Assembly: GCA_036514635.1 (NCBI GenBank) | Contig: DATBWU010000188.1 | Coordinates: forward strand, 1-13,299 | Direction: 5' to 3' | Source of the DNA: DASSFZ01 sp036514635 | GTDB taxonomy: Bacteria > Chloroflexota > Anaerolineae > Fen-1058 | Length of the DNA stretch: 13,299 bases | In this document: positions 12,070 to 13,299 of the stretch, piece after piece | How the letters are laid out: each line of letters starts with the position of its first letter | Position numbering within the stretch: the stretch's first letter is position 1 | Position numbers and translations under genes: made by a program | The notes under the pieces: generated by a model | Told to the model about the DNA's origin: nothing | Databases searched by the model: none | Seen by the model: only the letters and a program-made list of their open reading frames with translations

Positions 12070-13299
12070 TTATGGCGTGCTGAGTGTCACACTTGTTCCG
12101 GCTCCATCGTCGCGGGCCAGCCGCTCGCCGGTATCGACGCGATACAACCCGACCTCGATCGAGAGCGGGCCGGGCGCGTCGGCGGCCACCGCTACCTGAT
12201 GCGGATCGGCGACGACCTCGCCCGGCTGCCAACACGATGTGAGTAACTGATCGTGTACCGGCATGTTGTCCTGCTGGCCGACCAGTTGCCCTTGAGCATC
12301 CAGCACGTGAACGAACACCGTGTAGGCGTGCGGTGGTTGGGCCAGCGCTTTCCAGTAAAGCAGCACGTCGAGCGCGTCGCCGTGGCTCGCGAGGTCGTAA
12401 CCCAACAGCGCGATCTGTTCGCCAAACGACACATCCAGATCGACCTGCGGATCGGGCGTCGCGAAGCTCGCCTGCCGTTCCGGTGGCTCGTCGAGGAAAC
12501 TCGGCGTGACGATCCAGCGCGTGCTCATGGTCACGAGCTGAAGCGCGACGAGTGCGATCCACACTATCGGCCTGCGCGCGATGTTCGAGGTGAATGGCGA
12601 CCCGCGCCCGGGCGCGAAGGCGATCAGCGCGAACAACGCTCCGAAGTATCCCCACATCCGCCCGACCTCACCCCGCACGATTCCCGAAACGTCCAGCACG
12701 ATAAACGTCAGCAACGCCGCCAGTGCCAGGGGCGCCCAGCGGACGCGATCGGGGGACTCGCCTTTCAGAGAGTCGCGTATCGCGGCGATGATCGCGGGCA
12801 CACGCGTGAAAAACAACAGCGTGAGCGGCACGCTGAAGAACGTCGCCACATCGATCACGTTCCAGATTACCCACACAGCGTAGGAGCGCGTCGTCGAGGG
12901 ACAGACCGGGCAGCGCGTCGATTCGTGCGCCAGCCGCGTGCCGGCGGTGATCAGATCGAGAATGTTGACGCGATACAGCGCCGCGTACCCGATCCAGATT
13001 GAGGCACAGCCCAGTGCGAAGACAATTAACCACCACACCCTGTCCGACGCTTCGCGTCGGGGGCGCGCTAGGCGAGACACCAAGACACGAAGTTTTCTTG
13101 GTGTCGCTTGCCCCGCATCTTTCTGCGGGGTCGTGTCTTGGTGGTGAACAACAATCCACAGCAGTCCGTATAGCCCGACAATCACTACCAGCGCGGCGTT
13201 GCCCACGCTGAGGAACGTCGCAATCGACAGCGACACACCGGCGGCGAAAATTCTCCGCAGCGAACCCGCTTCAAGACCCGTATGGGTCAGGTACAGGGC
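12070..13299 (-). CDS. GT-C-like membrane protein, C-terminal part, with outer beta module; runs off the right edge
   Basis: The frame is open from the right edge (ALYLTHTGLEAGSLRRIFAAG) and ends at TAA 12072-12070, so the 5' end is outside the window; the GTG at 13236 is an internal codon. The visible 410 codons give at least six membrane helices (for example GNAALVVIVGLYGLLWIVV, WWLIVFALGCASIWIGYAAL, WNVIDVATFFSVPLTLLFF), then an outer module (VTPSFLDEPP onward). That module has IALLGYDLASHGDALDVLLYW and VFVHVLDAQGQLVGQQD and ends like the C-termini of the other glycosyltransferases here. The membrane part is of GT-C type but differs from the ArnT-like paralogs; the catalytic N-terminus cannot be seen, so the assignment is by architecture. 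A compound palindrome (13026-13149) encodes the charged loop HHQDTTPQKDAGQATPRKLR between two helices. A Cys-Pro-Val-Cys motif occurs in a loop (TRCPVCPSTTRSY). Confidence 0.78.
   Translation of the reverse strand, partial: ALYLTHTGLEAGSLRRIFAAGVSLSIATFLSVGNAALVVIVGLYGLLWIVVHHQDTTPQKDAGQATPRKLRVLVSRLARPRREASDRVWWLIVFALGCASIWIGYAALYRVNILDLITAGTRLAHESTRCPVCPSTTRSYAVWVIWNVIDVATFFSVPLTLLFFTRVPAIIAAIRDSLKGESPDRVRWAPLALAALLTFIVLDVSGIVRGEVGRMWGYFGALFALIAFAPGRGSPFTSNIARRPIVWIALVALQLVTMSTRWIVTPSFLDEPPERQASFATPDPQVDLDVSFGEQIALLGYDLASHGDALDVLLYWKALAQPPHAYTVFVHVLDAQGQLVGQQDNMPVHDQLLTSCWQPGEVVADPHQVAVAADAPGPLSIEVGLYRVDTGERLARDDGAGTSVTLSTP
13026..13149. repeat. Compound palindromic ACCACCAAG element inside a CDS
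   Basis: It has the same layout as 11908-12026: outer arms TTAACCACCAC and CTTGGTGGTGAA, an inner pair around GACACCAAG/CTTGGTGTC, a left side hairpin CCGACGC-TTC-GCGTCGG (13044-13060) and a right one CCCCGCA ... TGCGGGG. The right halves of the two copies (13095-13144 and 11974-12023) match at 46 of 50 positions, while the left side hairpins are unrelated. The gene stays open through the whole element, which encodes about 41 residues of a loop between two membrane helices. Confidence 0.88.

Overview
The window is a block of membrane glycosyltransferase (GT-C superfold) genes from a GC-rich bacterium. The proteins (long ArnT/PMT-like enzymes with a Leu-His-x-Asp-Glu signature in the first outer loop and C-terminal beta-rich outer domains), the GC-rich codons and the mixture of heptanucleotide repeats with Accgcagag/ACCAAG-type palindromes suggest a member of the Chloroflexota. 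That placement is inference; there is no rRNA or other marker gene in the window.

Layout. Five genes run leftward, probably as one operon: a DUF2723 (GT117/TMEM260-like) protein (8462-6846), an ArnT-like protein (6824-4767), a second polytopic GT-C-like protein (4770-2998), another ArnT-like protein (3001-821) and the 5' part of a fourth one (555 to the left edge). The two central junctions are 4-base GTGA overlaps, each with a GAGG Shine-Dalgarno 5 nt before the GTG. A divergent gene (8598-11902, rightward) encodes a roughly 1100-residue ArnT-like protein, but its reading frame is broken inside a 12-unit heptanucleotide array. A convergent leftward gene (12070 to the right edge) is the C-terminal part of one more GT-C-like protein. 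No tRNA, rRNA, CRISPR array, transposase or nucleotide-sugar enzyme is visible. No gene-free stretch exceeds 300 bases; the longest (556-820) is filled mostly by an array of four hairpins.

How the genes could work together. All are predicted integral membrane enzymes that would take lipid-linked sugars on the outer face and transfer them to protein or glycan acceptors. Four of them end in a related outer beta-sandwich-like module. The cluster therefore looks like a surface glycosylation locus, with donor and acceptor unknown.

The most striking feature is repetitive DNA inside the coding sequences. Six of the seven reading frames were scanned over most or all of their length, and five of the seven genes carry heptanucleotide arrays, tetranucleotide arrays or palindromic elements. 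In the three ArnT-like paralogs the repeats fall at the same two loops, which topology counting places in the cytoplasm, although the repeat families differ. One array (9181-9264) has 12 seven-base units and puts the downstream part out of frame; 13 or 10 units would restore a single ORF. This is either a phase-variable switch caught in the OFF state or a repeat-length error in the assembly.
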